Assembly: GCA_937889645.1 (NCBI GenBank)
Contig: CALBZE010000051.1
Location: 124,001-188,000 of the forward strand
Direction: 5' to 3'
Source: an uncultured bacterium
GTDB taxonomy: Bacteria > Gemmatimonadota > Gemmatimonadetes > Longimicrobiales > RSA9
DNA: 64,000 nt
Below the pieces are notes generated by a model, which did no database searches, was not told the DNA's origin, and saw nothing but the letters and a program-made list of their open reading frames with translations. Shown in pieces: positions 37,491 through 46,138 of the stretch. Within the stretch, counting starts at the first letter, position 1, and the number at the start of each line of letters is the position of its first letter. The translations under genes and the position numbers were made by a program.

Positions 37491-38278
37491 GTGAGCGCAC
37501 ACCGGGGCACGGCGTCGGTTACGTCTTTGGGCCGCCGGGCGGGCCGACCGGGTCGGAGCCGGTCGTCGACCTGCTCGCGATCATGGCGCACCCCGACGAC
37601 GCCGAGCTGCTCTGCGGCGGCACGCTCATCCGCGCCGCGGACCAGGGGTACCGGACCGGCGTCCTCGACCTGACCGCCGGCGAGAGTGGGACCTGGGGCG
37701 ACGCCGCGGGGCGACGCGAGGAGGCCGCGCGGGCCGCCCGCATCCTGGGGCTCGCCGTCCGCGTCAATGCCGGGCTCCCCGACGCGGCCCTCGAGAACAC
37801 GCCCGAGACCCGATGGATCGTCGCGCGGCACATCCGGGCGCTCCGGCCGCGCGTCGTCATCCTGCACTGGCCGGAAGGCCGCCACCCCGACCACCGCGTC
37901 GCCTCCCAGCTCGGGTACGACGCCTGCTTCCTCGCCGGACTCCGCCGCGCGCCGATCGAAGGCGAGCCGCACCGGCCCCACAAGGTCCTCTACGCCCTCT
38001 CCTACCGCGAGGACGCCGTCAAACCCTCCTTCGTCGTCGACATCACGGAACAGTTCGAGCGGAAGCTGGAGGCGATCTTCGCCTTCGGCACCCAGTTCGA
38101 GGGGAAGACCGCGATGGGCGAGGTCTTCGGCGGCGGCGAGCGGCCGCTACGCGAGCAGCTCCGCGCGCACGCCGCCCATTACGGCTCGCTGATCCGTCGA
38201 CCGTACGGCGAGCCGTTCGTCACACGCGAAACCCTCCGCGTCGACGACGTGGTATCCCTCGAGGTCCAGAGCTTCTGA
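37487..38278 (+). CDS. bshB1: PIG-L family deacetylase, BshB1 type (bacillithiol biosynthesis)
   Basis: 263 residues with the zinc motif AHPDDAELLCGG, later HPDH, and the BshB1-like stretches DLTAGESGTWG and DACFLAGLRR. BshB1 removes acetyl from GlcNAc-malate during bacillithiol synthesis. BshA and BshC are not in the window. A roughly 25-residue N-terminal extension precedes the core. The start overlaps the second permease stop; co-transcription with an exporter may just be convenience. A hairpin follows the stop. Confidence 0.85.
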   Translation: MSERTPGHGVGYVFGPPGGPTGSEPVVDLLAIMAHPDDAELLCGGTLIRAADQGYRTGVLDLTAGESGTWGDAAGRREEAARAARILGLAVRVNAGLPDAALENTPETRWIVARHIRALRPRVVILHWPEGRHPDHRVASQLGYDACFLAGLRRAPIEGEPHRPHKVLYALSYREDAVKPSFVVDITEQFERKLEAIFAFGTQFEGKTAMGEVFGGGERPLREQLRAHAAHYGSLIRRPYGEPFVTRETLRVDDVVSLEVQSF

Positions 38279-38289
38279 GAGGAAAGGAT

Positions 38290-38306
38290 CTCCTCTGAAA
38301 GGAGAG
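38290..38306 (+). terminator. Short hairpin after bshB1
   Basis: TCTCCT-CTGAA-AGGAGA, a 6-bp stem, lies just after the stop at 38278. It probably ends the efflux/bshB1 transcript together with the larger inverted repeat that follows. Confidence 0.45.
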
Positions 38307-38310
38307 AATC

Positions 38311-38366
38311 TCCGCGCCCTCGGGGCCGAGGCGAGCTTTGCGAGGACGTTCGTCCGAGGGCGCGGA
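38311..38366. repeat. 13-bp inverted repeat flanking a 30-base spacer
   Basis: TCCGCGCCCTCGG (38311-38323) is perfectly complementary to CCGAGGGCGCGGA (38354-38366). It could be a second, long-loop terminator or the end of a small lost element. No transposase is near. Confidence 0.6.
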
Positions 38367-38592
38367 TCCGTGGGATACGACTCAGTACCAGAACAGGTGG
38401 GCTAAGTTATCCTGCGTGATGCCGGCCGCAGCTTGGTGGGTGCAAGAGCCGGTCCGCTCGTGCCCGTCCGCGGAAGCCGCATCCAACCCGTTACGGCCCA
38501 GCGGGTTATCATTCGCGCCGCATAAATATCCACCGTCGGAACGTCCCAGGCGTGTCCCAGACGTGTCCCAGGGATGTCCCAATCCGTCAGGC
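38367..38592. other. Non-coding patch with degenerate tandem repeats
   Basis: No credible gene. GTCCCAG recurs four times in about 45 bases (38540-38582, spaced 10-12 bases). A dyad AACCCG...CGGGTT sits at 38485-38507. The local composition is less GC-rich than its neighbours (ATAAATATC at 38523). Together with the stand-alone HIRAN gene this looks like the scar of a past insertion; that is inference. Confidence 0.4.
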
Positions 38593-38934
38593 TCAGGCGG
38601 CGCAGGTGACCTCGATGAGGAGGCGCCGCCAGCTCGGGACCTCGGGCCCGCGTACGCGCAGCGCACGCGCGGTCGCGCGTCCGCCGCGGAGCATCCAGGG
38701 CGCGAGCCAGGCTTCGATCTCGGGAGGGAGATGACCTACGGGGTCGCCGCTCGGGAGGTGGATCCAGACGCCGGGGTCGTCGTCGATGGGAGGGTCGGGG
38801 ATGAGGAGGAGTTCGTCGCCGTCGTGGAGGGAATCGAGGAGCTGAGCTCTATTTCCGAAGACGGTGCCGTGCACCGTGGCGCGGAAGCAAGCCGGCCGAT
38901 TTGCCGGCAGCGGCGGCGGAACCGAGGATTCCAT
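38593..38934 (-). CDS. Small HIRAN-domain protein
   Basis: 113 residues, almost all of it one HIRAN-like domain. It has HGTVFGNRAQLLDSLHDGDELLLIPDP, then WIHLPSGDPVGHLPPEIEAWLAPWM. In HIRAN domains a GD-x-L-x-L-x-x-E/DP segment leads to a GxxxGxLP segment in the same way. HIRAN domains bind DNA ends or damaged DNA and are usually fused to SNF2 helicases or nucleases; bacterial stand-alone forms exist. ATG 38934 has GGAG eight bases upstream. It lies alone in the minus direction between repeats and a cysteine desulfurase gene. Assignment is from pattern recognition and should be treated as probable. Confidence 0.6.
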   Translation of the reverse strand: MESSVPPPLPANRPACFRATVHGTVFGNRAQLLDSLHDGDELLLIPDPPIDDDPGVWIHLPSGDPVGHLPPEIEAWLAPWMLRGGRATARALRVRGPEVPSWRRLLIEVTCAA

Positions 38935-39252
38935 GGCGGACTCCGGGCGGCTGTGGGCGATGAGGGTTCCAGGGGCAATCTAAGGGGTTCGGGCTGCAAG
39001 TCCAGGGCCGAGTGGCCAGGTGAGAGGAACTCGCCGGCGGGTGGGCCGGCGGCGTGTTCGACGCGGCGGGCGTCCAGGATCGTGCACGTGAGCACGCGGT
39101 CACACCATTGCGCCACCGTGCCCCGAACCGGAGACTATCGGCACGCTCCCGGGATCCGCGCGCCGTCGTCTGGTGATTAGGGAGCGACGGCTCCGGGACC
39201 GCAACGCGGCTCGGGGGTACGATGGGAGGCGAGAACCAGGATGGAGGCGAGA
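38935..39252. other. Intergenic region without recognisable gene
   Basis: This stretch of 318 bases separates the divergent HIRAN and cysteine desulfurase genes. Short frames on both strands lack conserved features. It must hold both promoters, but I see no consensus match. A tRNA-like start on the minus strand was examined and rejected. Confidence 0.5.
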
Positions 39253-40404
39253 ATGGACCGGATCTACCTCGACCACGCGGCGACGACGCCGGTGCGGCCG
39301 GAGGTGGTGGAGGCGATGTGCGCGGCGCTGGCGGAGGTGTCCGGCAACCCGTCGAGTCAGCATGCGTGGGGTCGTGAGGCGCGTATGCGGCTGGAGGAGG
39401 CACGCGAGCGGCTGGCCGCCGTCCTCGGCGCCACGCGGCGCGAGGTCTACTTCACATCGGGCGGGACGGTGTCGGACAACCTGGCGGTGCTGGGCCGGTG
39501 GCGTGCGGTCCGGCGACGCACCGGATCCGCTGCCGCGGTCGTCTACTCGGCGATCGAGCACAAGGCGGTGATCGGCGCGGCGGCGGCGGCCGGCCGGGAG
39601 GGCGCGGAGCTCGTGGTGCTCGGCGTCGACGGCGACGGGCGGGTGCAGCCGGAGTCGCTCGAGGAGGCGCTGCCCGCGCGGCCGGCGGTCGTGTCGGTGA
39701 TGTGGGGGAACAACGAGGTCGGGACGCTGCAGCCGGTGGAGGCGCTGGCGACGCGCTGCCGGGAGGCCGGCGTCGTCTTCCACACGGACGCGGTGCAGGC
39801 ACTCGGGAAGGTGCCGGTCCGCGTCGACCGGGTGCCGGTCGACTTACTGACGGTGACGGCGCACAAGGTCGGCGGGCCGAAGGGGATCGGCGCGTTGTAC
39901 GTGCGGAAGGGCGTGGAGATCGAGCCGCTCGCGCACGGCGGCGGGCAGGAGCACGGCGTGCACCCCGGGACGGAGAACGTGGCGGGCGCGATCGCGTTCG
40001 CGCTGGCCGCGGAATTGGCGGAGCGGGAGCGCGAGTCTGAGGCCGCCCGGCTGGCCGCGCTGCGGGACCGGCTGGAGGGGCTCCTCCTGGAGCGGGTTCC
40101 GGGGCTGATCGTGAACGGCGGCGGCGCGGAGCGGCTGCCCCACATCCTGAACGTATCGCTAGAGGGTGCGGACCAGGAGGCGATGCTGGTTTCGCTCGAC
40201 CTGGAGGGGGTCGCGGTCACGAGCGGCTCGGCGTGCCAGAGCGGCACGGTCGAGCCGAGCCACGTGCTCGTCGCGATGGGGCGCGGCTCGTCGACCGAGG
40301 CGTCGATCCGCTTCTCGGTCGGGAGGACGACGACGGAGGCGGAAATCGAGGCGGCGGCCGAGCGGTTCGTCCGCGTCGCGGAGCGGGTCCGCGCGGCCTC
40401 CTGA
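39253..40404 (+). CDS. Cysteine desulfurase, IscS/NifS family
   Basis: 383-residue PLP enzyme that strips sulfur from cysteine. It begins MDRIYLDHAATTPVRPEV and has the PLP lysine in TAHKVGGPKGIGALYV. The catalytic cysteine is in SGSACQSGTVEPSHVL (about residue 325), with the extended loop of class I enzymes. ATG 39253 has GGAGG upstream; an in-frame ATG at 39241 is less well placed. It precedes mnmA by 36 bases, so the sulfur probably goes to tRNA thiolation. Confidence 0.92.
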   Translation: MDRIYLDHAATTPVRPEVVEAMCAALAEVSGNPSSQHAWGREARMRLEEARERLAAVLGATRREVYFTSGGTVSDNLAVLGRWRAVRRRTGSAAAVVYSAIEHKAVIGAAAAAGREGAELVVLGVDGDGRVQPESLEEALPARPAVVSVMWGNNEVGTLQPVEALATRCREAGVVFHTDAVQALGKVPVRVDRVPVDLLTVTAHKVGGPKGIGALYVRKGVEIEPLAHGGGQEHGVHPGTENVAGAIAFALAAELAERERESEAARLAALRDRLEGLLLERVPGLIVNGGGAERLPHILNVSLEGADQEAMLVSLDLEGVAVTSGSACQSGTVEPSHVLVAMGRGSSTEASIRFSVGRTTTEAEIEAAAERFVRVAERVRAAS

Positions 40405-40440
40405 CCGGCCGGGGTGCAGCGCGCGGGAGAAGGGATCGGA

Positions 40441-41508
40441 ATGACGGTACTGGTTGCAATGTCCGGCGGCGTCGATTCGTCGCTCGCGGCGGCGCTCCTG
40501 GTCGAGCAGGGGCACCGCGTGATCGGGGCGACGATGAAGACGTTCTGCTACTCGGAGGTCGACGGGCCGAAGAACACCTGCTGCGGGCTCGAGGGGATCA
40601 TGGACGCCCGCGCGGTGTGCGACCGGCTCGGGATCCCGCATTATGTCTTCGACATGGAGGAGGCGTTCACGCGGGACGTGATCGACGACTTCGTCGCCGA
40701 GTACGCGGCGGGCAGGACACCGAACCCGTGCGTGCGCTGCAACTCGAACACGAAGATCCCGGACCTGCTGCGCAAGGGGCGGATGCTGGGCGCGGAGGCG
40801 ATCGCGACCGGGCATTACGCGCGTATGCGGGTGCGCGCGGACGGCACGCACGAGCTCCTGCGCGGCGTCGACCGGTCGAAGGACCAGAGCTACTTCCTGT
40901 GGGGCGTCCCGCGCGACGTCGCCCGGTACCTCCTCTTCCCCGTCGGCGAGCTGACGAAGGCGGAGGTACGCGAGCGGGCGCGCGCGCTCGGGCTGTCGAC
41001 GGCGGACAAGCCGGAGTCGCAGGAGATCTGCTTCGTCCCGACGAACGACTACACGGATTTCCTTGCGCAGCGACTCGGCCCGGATCACCCGGCGCTTTCG
41101 CCGGGGCGCATGGTCACGGCATCGGGCGAGGTCGTGGGGGAGCACCGGGGTTATGCGCGGTACACGGTCGGCCAGCGGAAGGGACTCGGCGGCGGGTTCG
41201 GTCGGCCGCTCTACGTCCTCGGCGTGCGGCCCAAGACGAACGAGGTCGTCGTCGGCGAGGCCTCGGAGTTGGACCGCACGGGCGTCGAGCTCGGCGACCT
41301 GAACTGGCTGGCCGAGCCGCCAGCGGTGGGCGAGACGGTGGAGGTTCAGGTCCGCTACCGGGCGCGCGCGGTCCCGGCGGTCGTCGAGGCCGTGGAGGAC
41401 GACACGGTCCGGCTGCGGCTCGAGACGCCGCAGCGGGCGGTCACGCCCGGGCAGTCGGGCGTGATCTACCGGGGTGAGGTGCTGGTCGGGGGCGGGAGGA
41501 TTCGCTGA
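40441..41508 (+). CDS. mnmA: tRNA-specific 2-thiouridylase
   Basis: 355 residues: PP-loop SGGVDSS at the start, catalytic cysteines in NPCVRCN (about 100) and SQEICFVP (about 200), tRNA-contact motif GHYARM and KDQSYFLWG. It installs the 2-thio group on U34 of Lys, Glu and Gln tRNAs, using sulfur relayed from a cysteine desulfurase such as its upstream neighbour. The N-terminal region has an additional NTCCGLEG cysteine pair that is common in some phyla. The ATG at 40441 gives the family's normal start. Confidence 0.94.
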   Translation: MTVLVAMSGGVDSSLAAALLVEQGHRVIGATMKTFCYSEVDGPKNTCCGLEGIMDARAVCDRLGIPHYVFDMEEAFTRDVIDDFVAEYAAGRTPNPCVRCNSNTKIPDLLRKGRMLGAEAIATGHYARMRVRADGTHELLRGVDRSKDQSYFLWGVPRDVARYLLFPVGELTKAEVRERARALGLSTADKPESQEICFVPTNDYTDFLAQRLGPDHPALSPGRMVTASGEVVGEHRGYARYTVGQRKGLGGGFGRPLYVLGVRPKTNEVVVGEASELDRTGVELGDLNWLAEPPAVGETVEVQVRYRARAVPAVVEAVEDDTVRLRLETPQRAVTPGQSGVIYRGEVLVGGGRIR

Positions 41509-41694
41509 CGGCGCAGGGTCCGGCAGCCGCACGCAGGGGCACCCGTCGCAACCATCCGCTCGTGCCGCGCCAGCCACGCGGTCCTTTTTCAGCGCCCTCG
41601 CGGTACGGCGATTGCTCCAAATGAGCGTGGGGGCCGCTCCGTCGAGGGCGAGCCCGCCCGAGCGGAAACCGCGAGAAGTCGAAGGGAGCTGCAA

Positions 41695-41853
41695 ATGCGA
41701 CGGAAGCGGAACGCCTACGCCGTGCGCCTCCTGGCCTTGCTGGCCCTGCCGATCCTGGCGATCGCGTGCGACCGGGGCGGCACGCAGGAGGAGTACGTGG
41801 AGACGCCGCCGGCCGGCGAGATGCCGATGGACACGACCACCAGAGGCTACTGA
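41695..41853 (+). CDS. Small lipoprotein (52 residues)
   Basis: A frame too short for most gene callers. GAAGGGAG lies six to eight bases before ATG. The protein has basic N-terminus MRRKRNAY, hydrophobic stretch LLALLALPILAIAC ending in a lipobox cysteine, and a 27-residue acidic, proline-containing tail. It is followed within 30 bases by a strong terminator hairpin. All three features together make it a likely real gene for a membrane-anchored peptide of unknown role. Confidence 0.7.
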   Translation: MRRKRNAYAVRLLALLALPILAIACDRGGTQEEYVETPPAGEMPMDTTTRGY

Positions 41854-41882
41854 TCGCGCTGGCAGCGTGGCGGAATACATAC

Positions 41883-41922
41883 GCCGGGCGCGTCGGCGGC
41901 CTCACGGCCCGACGCGCCCGGC
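41883..41922. terminator. Strong terminator hairpin between convergent transcripts
   Basis: A perfect 14-bp stem GCCGGGCGCGTCGG / CCGACGCGCCCGGC with a 12-base loop, followed by TTCATT. It lies between the small lipoprotein (+) and dnaJ (-) and can serve both strands. Confidence 0.7.
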
Positions 41923-42005
41923 TTCATTGCGCCCTGCCCTTCCAACGTGGCGCAGCCCGATACCTTTGCCGGCCCGGCGGGAGCGGGCCGACGTCCTACT
42001 TGGTC

Positions 42006-43115
42006 CTACCAGCGCAGCCCCGCGCTCTCCGCGAACGCCCGCATGAGCTCCGCCTGCTCATCGGTGAGCTTCTCCGGGACGACGATGTTGACGCGGACGT
42101 ACTGGTCGCCGCGGCGGCCGTTCTTCTCGATCCCCTGCCCCGATATGCGGAATCGCGTCCCGGACTGGGTGCCCGGCGGGATCCGGAGCGTGACCTGTTT
42201 CCCCGAGACGGTCTTCACGCGGATCTTCGACCCGAGCGTCGCCTGGGCGATGTTGATCGGGACGGTGCAGTGAATGTCGAGGCCATCGCGCTCGAAGAAG
42301 TGGTGCGGCTTCACCCGGAACGTGATGATGAGGTCCCCGGGCGCGCCGCCGCCGGCGCCGCGCTCGCCCTGGCCGGAGAGGCGGATCCTGGAGCCGGTCT
42401 CGACCCCGGCCGGCACGGTGAGGGAGATGGTCCGCTGCTCCCGATGCTGACCGCTGCCGCCGCAGGCGCGGCACGGGTCGCTGGGGATGCTGCCGCGGCC
42501 GTAGCACGCGGGGCACGGGCGGTTCACGGCGAAGCTGCCCTGCCCGAAGGAGATCCGGCCGCTCCCGCCGCACTCGCGGCACGAGACGGGGCGTGAGCCG
42601 GGGGCGTTGCCCGAGCCGGAGCACGCGGCGCAGTCCTCGTTGATCGGGACGCGCACCGTCGTCTTTCCGCCGGTGGCGGCGAGGAGGAAATCGATGTCGG
42701 CGGTCAGCTCGACGTCGCGTCCGCGCTCGGCGCCCGTACGGCTTCGGCGCTTCCGCCCGCCGAGATCGAAGATCGTGCTGAAGATGTCGCCGATCCCGCC
42801 GAGGTCGCCGAGGTCGTCCATGGTGAAGCGGAACCCGCCGGCGCCACCCGCGGCGTTCCCGGCGCCCGCGCCGAACCCCGAGAACGGGCCCATGCGGCGG
42901 ACACGATCGTAGTGTGCTCGCTTCTCCGGGTCGGACAGCACGGCGTACGCCTCGCCCACCTCCTTGAAACGCTCCGCCGCCGCCGCGTCGTTCGGATTGG
43001 CATCGGGGTGGTACTGCTTGGCGAGGCGCCGATAGGCCTTCTTGATCTCGTCCGCCGTGGCCGTTTCGGAGACGCCGAGAATCTGGTAGTAGTCCTTGGT
43101 GGTCGCCGAAGCCAT
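42006..43115 (-). CDS. dnaJ: Chaperone DnaJ
   Basis: 369 residues: J domain with HPD (YHPDANPNDAA), a Gly/Phe-rich linker, then four zinc-binding repeats CAACSGSG, CRECGGSG, CPACYGRG and CRACGGSG, and the C-terminal substrate-binding domains. It stimulates DnaK ATPase and holds unfolded chains. grpE lies nine bases upstream; dnaK is not in the window. Confidence 0.95.
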   Translation of the reverse strand: MASATTKDYYQILGVSETATADEIKKAYRRLAKQYHPDANPNDAAAAERFKEVGEAYAVLSDPEKRAHYDRVRRMGPFSGFGAGAGNAAGGAGGFRFTMDDLGDLGGIGDIFSTIFDLGGRKRRSRTGAERGRDVELTADIDFLLAATGGKTTVRVPINEDCAACSGSGNAPGSRPVSCRECGGSGRISFGQGSFAVNRPCPACYGRGSIPSDPCRACGGSGQHREQRTISLTVPAGVETGSRIRLSGQGERGAGGGAPGDLIITFRVKPHHFFERDGLDIHCTVPINIAQATLGSKIRVKTVSGKQVTLRIPPGTQSGTRFRISGQGIEKNGRRGDQYVRVNIVVPEKLTDEQAELMRAFAESAGLRW

Positions 43116-43124
43116 GGGCCGCCG

Positions 43125-43772
43125 TTACGTCTCGGGCTCGTACTTCCGCACCCGCACCCGCGCGGGCCGGATGAGCGTCTCCTTGAACAGATAGCCCTTC
43201 TGGAACACGTCCGCGACGATGTCGTCGTCGTCCGGGCGCTCGGCCGGGACGGTCATGAGCGCCTCCATCGTCGACGGGTCGAAGGGCTGCCCGTCGACCG
43301 CCTCGATCGCGACGAGGCCCGCGGCCTCGAGCGCGCCGCGAAGCTTCCTCTCGACCAGGCGGATCCCCTCGAGGACGGAATCGAGGCTCGCGCCGCTGAC
43401 CTCGAGCGCGGCGACGCGCTGCAGGTCGTCGAGCGACTCGAGGAGCCGGGCGGCCAGATCCGCCTGCGCCCGCGTCCACGCCTCGCCCCGCTCGCGATCC
43501 ATGCGCTTGCGGTAGTTGTCAAACTCCGCGGCGAGTCGCAGGTACCGATCGTTCAGCGCCTCGAGCTGAGTGCGGAGCCCCTCGAGTTCGGCCGCGGCGC
43601 TCCCGGCGGCTGCCGCCGACGCGCCGTCCGCCGCGTCGGCTTCCACCTCCCCCGGCTCGGTCGCAACCCCGCCGTCGGCCGTCGCCCCGCCGGCCGTCAC
43701 GCCATCAGTTTCCGTATCGGCCGAGCCAGACGCCACGGCCTGTTCGTCGTTCAACCGCTGTTCGTCCGTCAT
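43125..43772 (-). CDS. grpE: Nucleotide exchange factor GrpE
   Basis: 215 residues from ATG 43772: a disordered acidic/alanine-rich N-terminus (about 60 residues), a long coiled coil (LRTQLEALNDRYLRLAAEF, DNYRKRMDRE) and the beta-wing with MTVPAERPDDDDIVADVFQKG, cut here. It releases ADP from DnaK. The frame to 44009 has no conserved extension. A weak -10-like TAGTAT lies about 40 bases upstream, without a matching -35; no CIRCE element was seen. Confidence 0.93.
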   Translation of the reverse strand: MTDEQRLNDEQAVASGSADTETDGVTAGGATADGGVATEPGEVEADAADGASAAAAGSAAAELEGLRTQLEALNDRYLRLAAEFDNYRKRMDRERGEAWTRAQADLAARLLESLDDLQRVAALEVSGASLDSVLEGIRLVERKLRGALEAAGLVAIEAVDGQPFDPSTMEALMTVPAERPDDDDIVADVFQKGYLFKETLIRPARVRVRKYEPET

Positions 43773-43970
43773 CTCTCTCGGTGGTTCGTGGGAATGCCGC
43801 GAAATACTACCCCGATGCGGGATCCAGGTTTGCGCGCCACGGCCGGGCGTATGGACGCCCCGTCGCGGCCGGTCTGGATAGCGGATCAGACGCGCACGCG
43901 CGGGGCCGGCTAGCAATCGCGGTGCCAGGCATCCCTGCCACAACGACAGGACGACGAGTCGCTCATTGAC

Positions 43971-43994
43971 CCGGGCGGCGCGCCGGCCGCCCGG
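43971..43994 (-). terminator. Terminator hairpin after the lipase gene
   Basis: CCGGGCGGC-GCGCCG-GCCGCCCGG, a perfect 9-bp stem, 22 bases after the alpha/beta hydrolase stop on the minus strand. It probably ends the dnaX-to-lipase transcript before grpE. Confidence 0.55.
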
Positions 43995-44015
43995 CAGTAT
44001 GGCCGTCAATCGCCG

Positions 44016-44867
44016 TCACCCCAGCCGTTCCTCGAGCCACTGCCGGAGCGTCTCGATGACGGGCGCGCGGTCCGGCTCGAAGAGGATTTCGTGGTAGAGC
44101 CCCTCGAAGGTGTGGATAGAAACGTCGCCGGGGAGCGATCGGGCGAAGCGGATCGCCCGGGGCGCGTCGACGATGCGGTCGTCGCCGGCGATGAGGAAGA
44201 GGAGCGGGACGCGCAGCCGGTCCGCGCGGCGGTGGGCGAGCGCCATGGCGGCCGACGCCTCGTTGAAGAGCCGCGGCGTCATCGTGTCGTGGACCAACGG
44301 GTCTTCGCGGTACGCCTGGACGACGGCCGGGTCGTGGCACAGGTGCTCGGCCTTGAGCCCCGCGGGGACCGGGAGCGACGGGAGCACGCGGTTCAGGAGC
44401 GTGGCGAGGACGATCTTCCAGTGGGGGACGGGTGCTGCGGTCCCGAGCCAGGGGGACACGATGATCCCCCCGCGGAACGGCGACTCGAGCTCCTCGAGGT
44501 AGCGGAGCACGATGAGGCCGCCCATGGAGTGCCCGACCAGGAAGAGTGGGCACTCGGCGGCGACGAGCCCCTGCACCTCGCGCCGGAAGCGGTCGAGCTC
44601 CTGGAGGTAGATCTCGAAGCGGGAAACGTAGCCGCGCCGGCCGTCGGACTGGCCGTGCCCGCGGAGGTCGAAGGCGAAGGTCGACAGCCCGAACGCGGCG
44701 AGCGTCTCCGCGAAGGAATCGTAGCGTCCGCTGTGGTCCGAGAAGCCGTGGACGAAAACGACGGCGGCGCGAGGCGTCTGCACCTCCCAGCTCCTGTAGT
44801 GGAGGCGGAGGCGGCGCACGCCCTCGAAGGTGCCGTGGTTGTGCTCCAGCGTTCCGGTCGTCGTCAT
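44016..44867 (-). CDS. Alpha/beta hydrolase, monoacylglycerol lipase-like
   Basis: 283 residues. Oxyanion region VFVHGFSDHSGRY, RGHGQSDG, nucleophile elbow GHSMGG (Ser about 115), acid in AGDDRIVDA and base in LYHEILFE make a complete triad of the serine aminopeptidase S33 / monoglyceride lipase type. The ATG at 44867 overlaps the cinA stop (ATGA); the in-frame start at 44897 would lie inside cinA. Confidence 0.87.
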   Translation of the reverse strand: MTTTGTLEHNHGTFEGVRRLRLHYRSWEVQTPRAAVVFVHGFSDHSGRYDSFAETLAAFGLSTFAFDLRGHGQSDGRRGYVSRFEIYLQELDRFRREVQGLVAAECPLFLVGHSMGGLIVLRYLEELESPFRGGIIVSPWLGTAAPVPHWKIVLATLLNRVLPSLPVPAGLKAEHLCHDPAVVQAYREDPLVHDTMTPRLFNEASAAMALAHRRADRLRVPLLFLIAGDDRIVDAPRAIRFARSLPGDVSIHTFEGLYHEILFEPDRAPVIETLRQWLEERLG

Positions 44868-46138
44868 TGGCGCTCCTCCCGTTCGAGGTGTCGCCACAGG
44901 AGAGCGAGGGCGGCCTGGGCCGCGCGCTCACGGATCTCGTCGCGTTCGCCGAGGAAGCGGAAGAGGCGGGCCTCGACCGCATTGGCCCCGGCGATCCCGA
45001 TCCAGACGGTCCCGACGGGCTTCTCGGCCGACCCGCCACCCGGCCCTGCGATCCCGGTCACGCCGAGGGCGACGTCGGCGCCGATCACGCGCCGCGCGCC
45101 GGCCGCCATCTCCCGCGCGGTCTGCTCGCTCACCGCGCCGTGCGCAGCGAGCGTCGTCGCCTGCACGCCGAGAAGCTGCTGCTTCGAGTCGTTCGAGTAC
45201 GTCACGAACCCGCCGAGGAAGTACTCCGACGAGCCGGCGATGTCGGTGATCCGCTTCGCGATCAGGCCGCCGGTGCAACTCTCGGCGAGGGCGAGGGTGA
45301 GACCGCGGCTGCGGAGCGCGGCGCCGACGACGGCGGCGAGGTCGTCGCCATCGGTCCCGTAGACGTAGCCGCCGAGCCGCTCGCGGAGGGCCGCCTCGGC
45401 CTCGTCCAGCCGCCGCGCGGCATCGGACGCGGCGAGCGCGCCCCACGAGGTGAGCCGCAGGTCGACGCCCGTGACGCGCGGCAGGTAGGCGACGGTGATC
45501 GGGCGGATCGCGTCGGCCACGTCGGCGATCCGGTCCGCGAGGACGGATTCCGCGATCCCGGTCGTGCGGATCACGCGATGGACGAGCGGCCGGGCGCCCT
45601 CCGGCCAGCGGCGGCGAAGGAACGGAATCACGTGCGCGTCGACGATCCGCTCCATCTCGCGGGGCACGCCGGGGAGGACGACGACGAAGCGGCCCGCGTC
45701 GTCCTCGACCGCGAAGCCGGGCGCGGTCCCCCAATCGTTCGGAAGCACCGTGGCGCCCTCGGGGAGCTCGGCCTGCACCCGGTTGCGCTCGGGCATCTCG
45801 CGCCCCAACTGCGCGAAGCGGGCGCGGATGCGGGCAAGGGAGTCCTCGTCGACACGGAGTGGGCGGCCGAAGACGCGCGCGACGGCCTGGCGCGTGAGGT
45901 CGTCCTCCGTCGGGCCGAGGCCGCCGGTGCAGACGACGGCGCCGGTACGGTCGAGCGCCTGACGCACCGCCTCGGCGATCGCGTCCTCGTCGTCGCCGAC
46001 CGTCGCGCGGCGAACGATGCGGACGCCGATCTCGCCCAGGCGCCTCGAGAGCCAGGCGGCGTTGGTGTCGACAATGTCGCCGAGGAGGAGCTCGTCGCCG
46101 ATCGAGAGGAGCTCGACGGCGGGCGCGCGCTCGCTCAC
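44864..46138 (-). CDS. cinA: CinA-family protein (NMN deamidase / competence-damage protein)
   Basis: 424 residues with both domains: N-terminal MoCF/ADPR-pyrophosphatase-like (LLSIGDELLLGDIVDTNA, TGGLGPTEDDLTRQAVA) and C-terminal PncC amidase (LALAESCTGGLIAKRITDIAGSS, cut). It recycles the NMN produced by DNA ligase and, in some species, is linked to competence. GTG 46138 overlaps the pgsA stop (GTGA). Confidence 0.93.
   Translation of the reverse strand: MSERAPAVELLSIGDELLLGDIVDTNAAWLSRRLGEIGVRIVRRATVGDDEDAIAEAVRQALDRTGAVVCTGGLGPTEDDLTRQAVARVFGRPLRVDEDSLARIRARFAQLGREMPERNRVQAELPEGATVLPNDWGTAPGFAVEDDAGRFVVVLPGVPREMERIVDAHVIPFLRRRWPEGARPLVHRVIRTTGIAESVLADRIADVADAIRPITVAYLPRVTGVDLRLTSWGALAASDAARRLDEAEAALRERLGGYVYGTDGDDLAAVVGAALRSRGLTLALAESCTGGLIAKRITDIAGSSEYFLGGFVTYSNDSKQQLLGVQATTLAAHGAVSEQTAREMAAGARRVIGADVALGVTGIAGPGGGSAEKPVGTVWIGIAGANAVEARLFRFLGERDEIRERAAQAALALLWRHLEREERQ

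Noticed and set aside
38382..38666. 94-codon minus-strand frame in the repeat patch
   Set aside because: It contains WDTSGT-like residues produced by the GTCCCAG repeats, recalling low-complexity ends sometimes seen near integrases, but there is no recombinase domain and no ribosome site.
38736..39116. 126-codon minus-strand frame overlapping the HIRAN gene
   Set aside because: Ser/Thr/Pro-rich out-of-frame shadow; the HIRAN frame has a ribosome site and domain pattern and is preferred.
39056..39130. tRNA-like beginning on the minus strand (GGGGCACGGTGGCGCAATGG)
   Set aside because: No matching 3' acceptor strand, no valid 7-base anticodon loop and no TTCRA T-loop in the right place. It may be chance or a decayed tRNA, not a gene.
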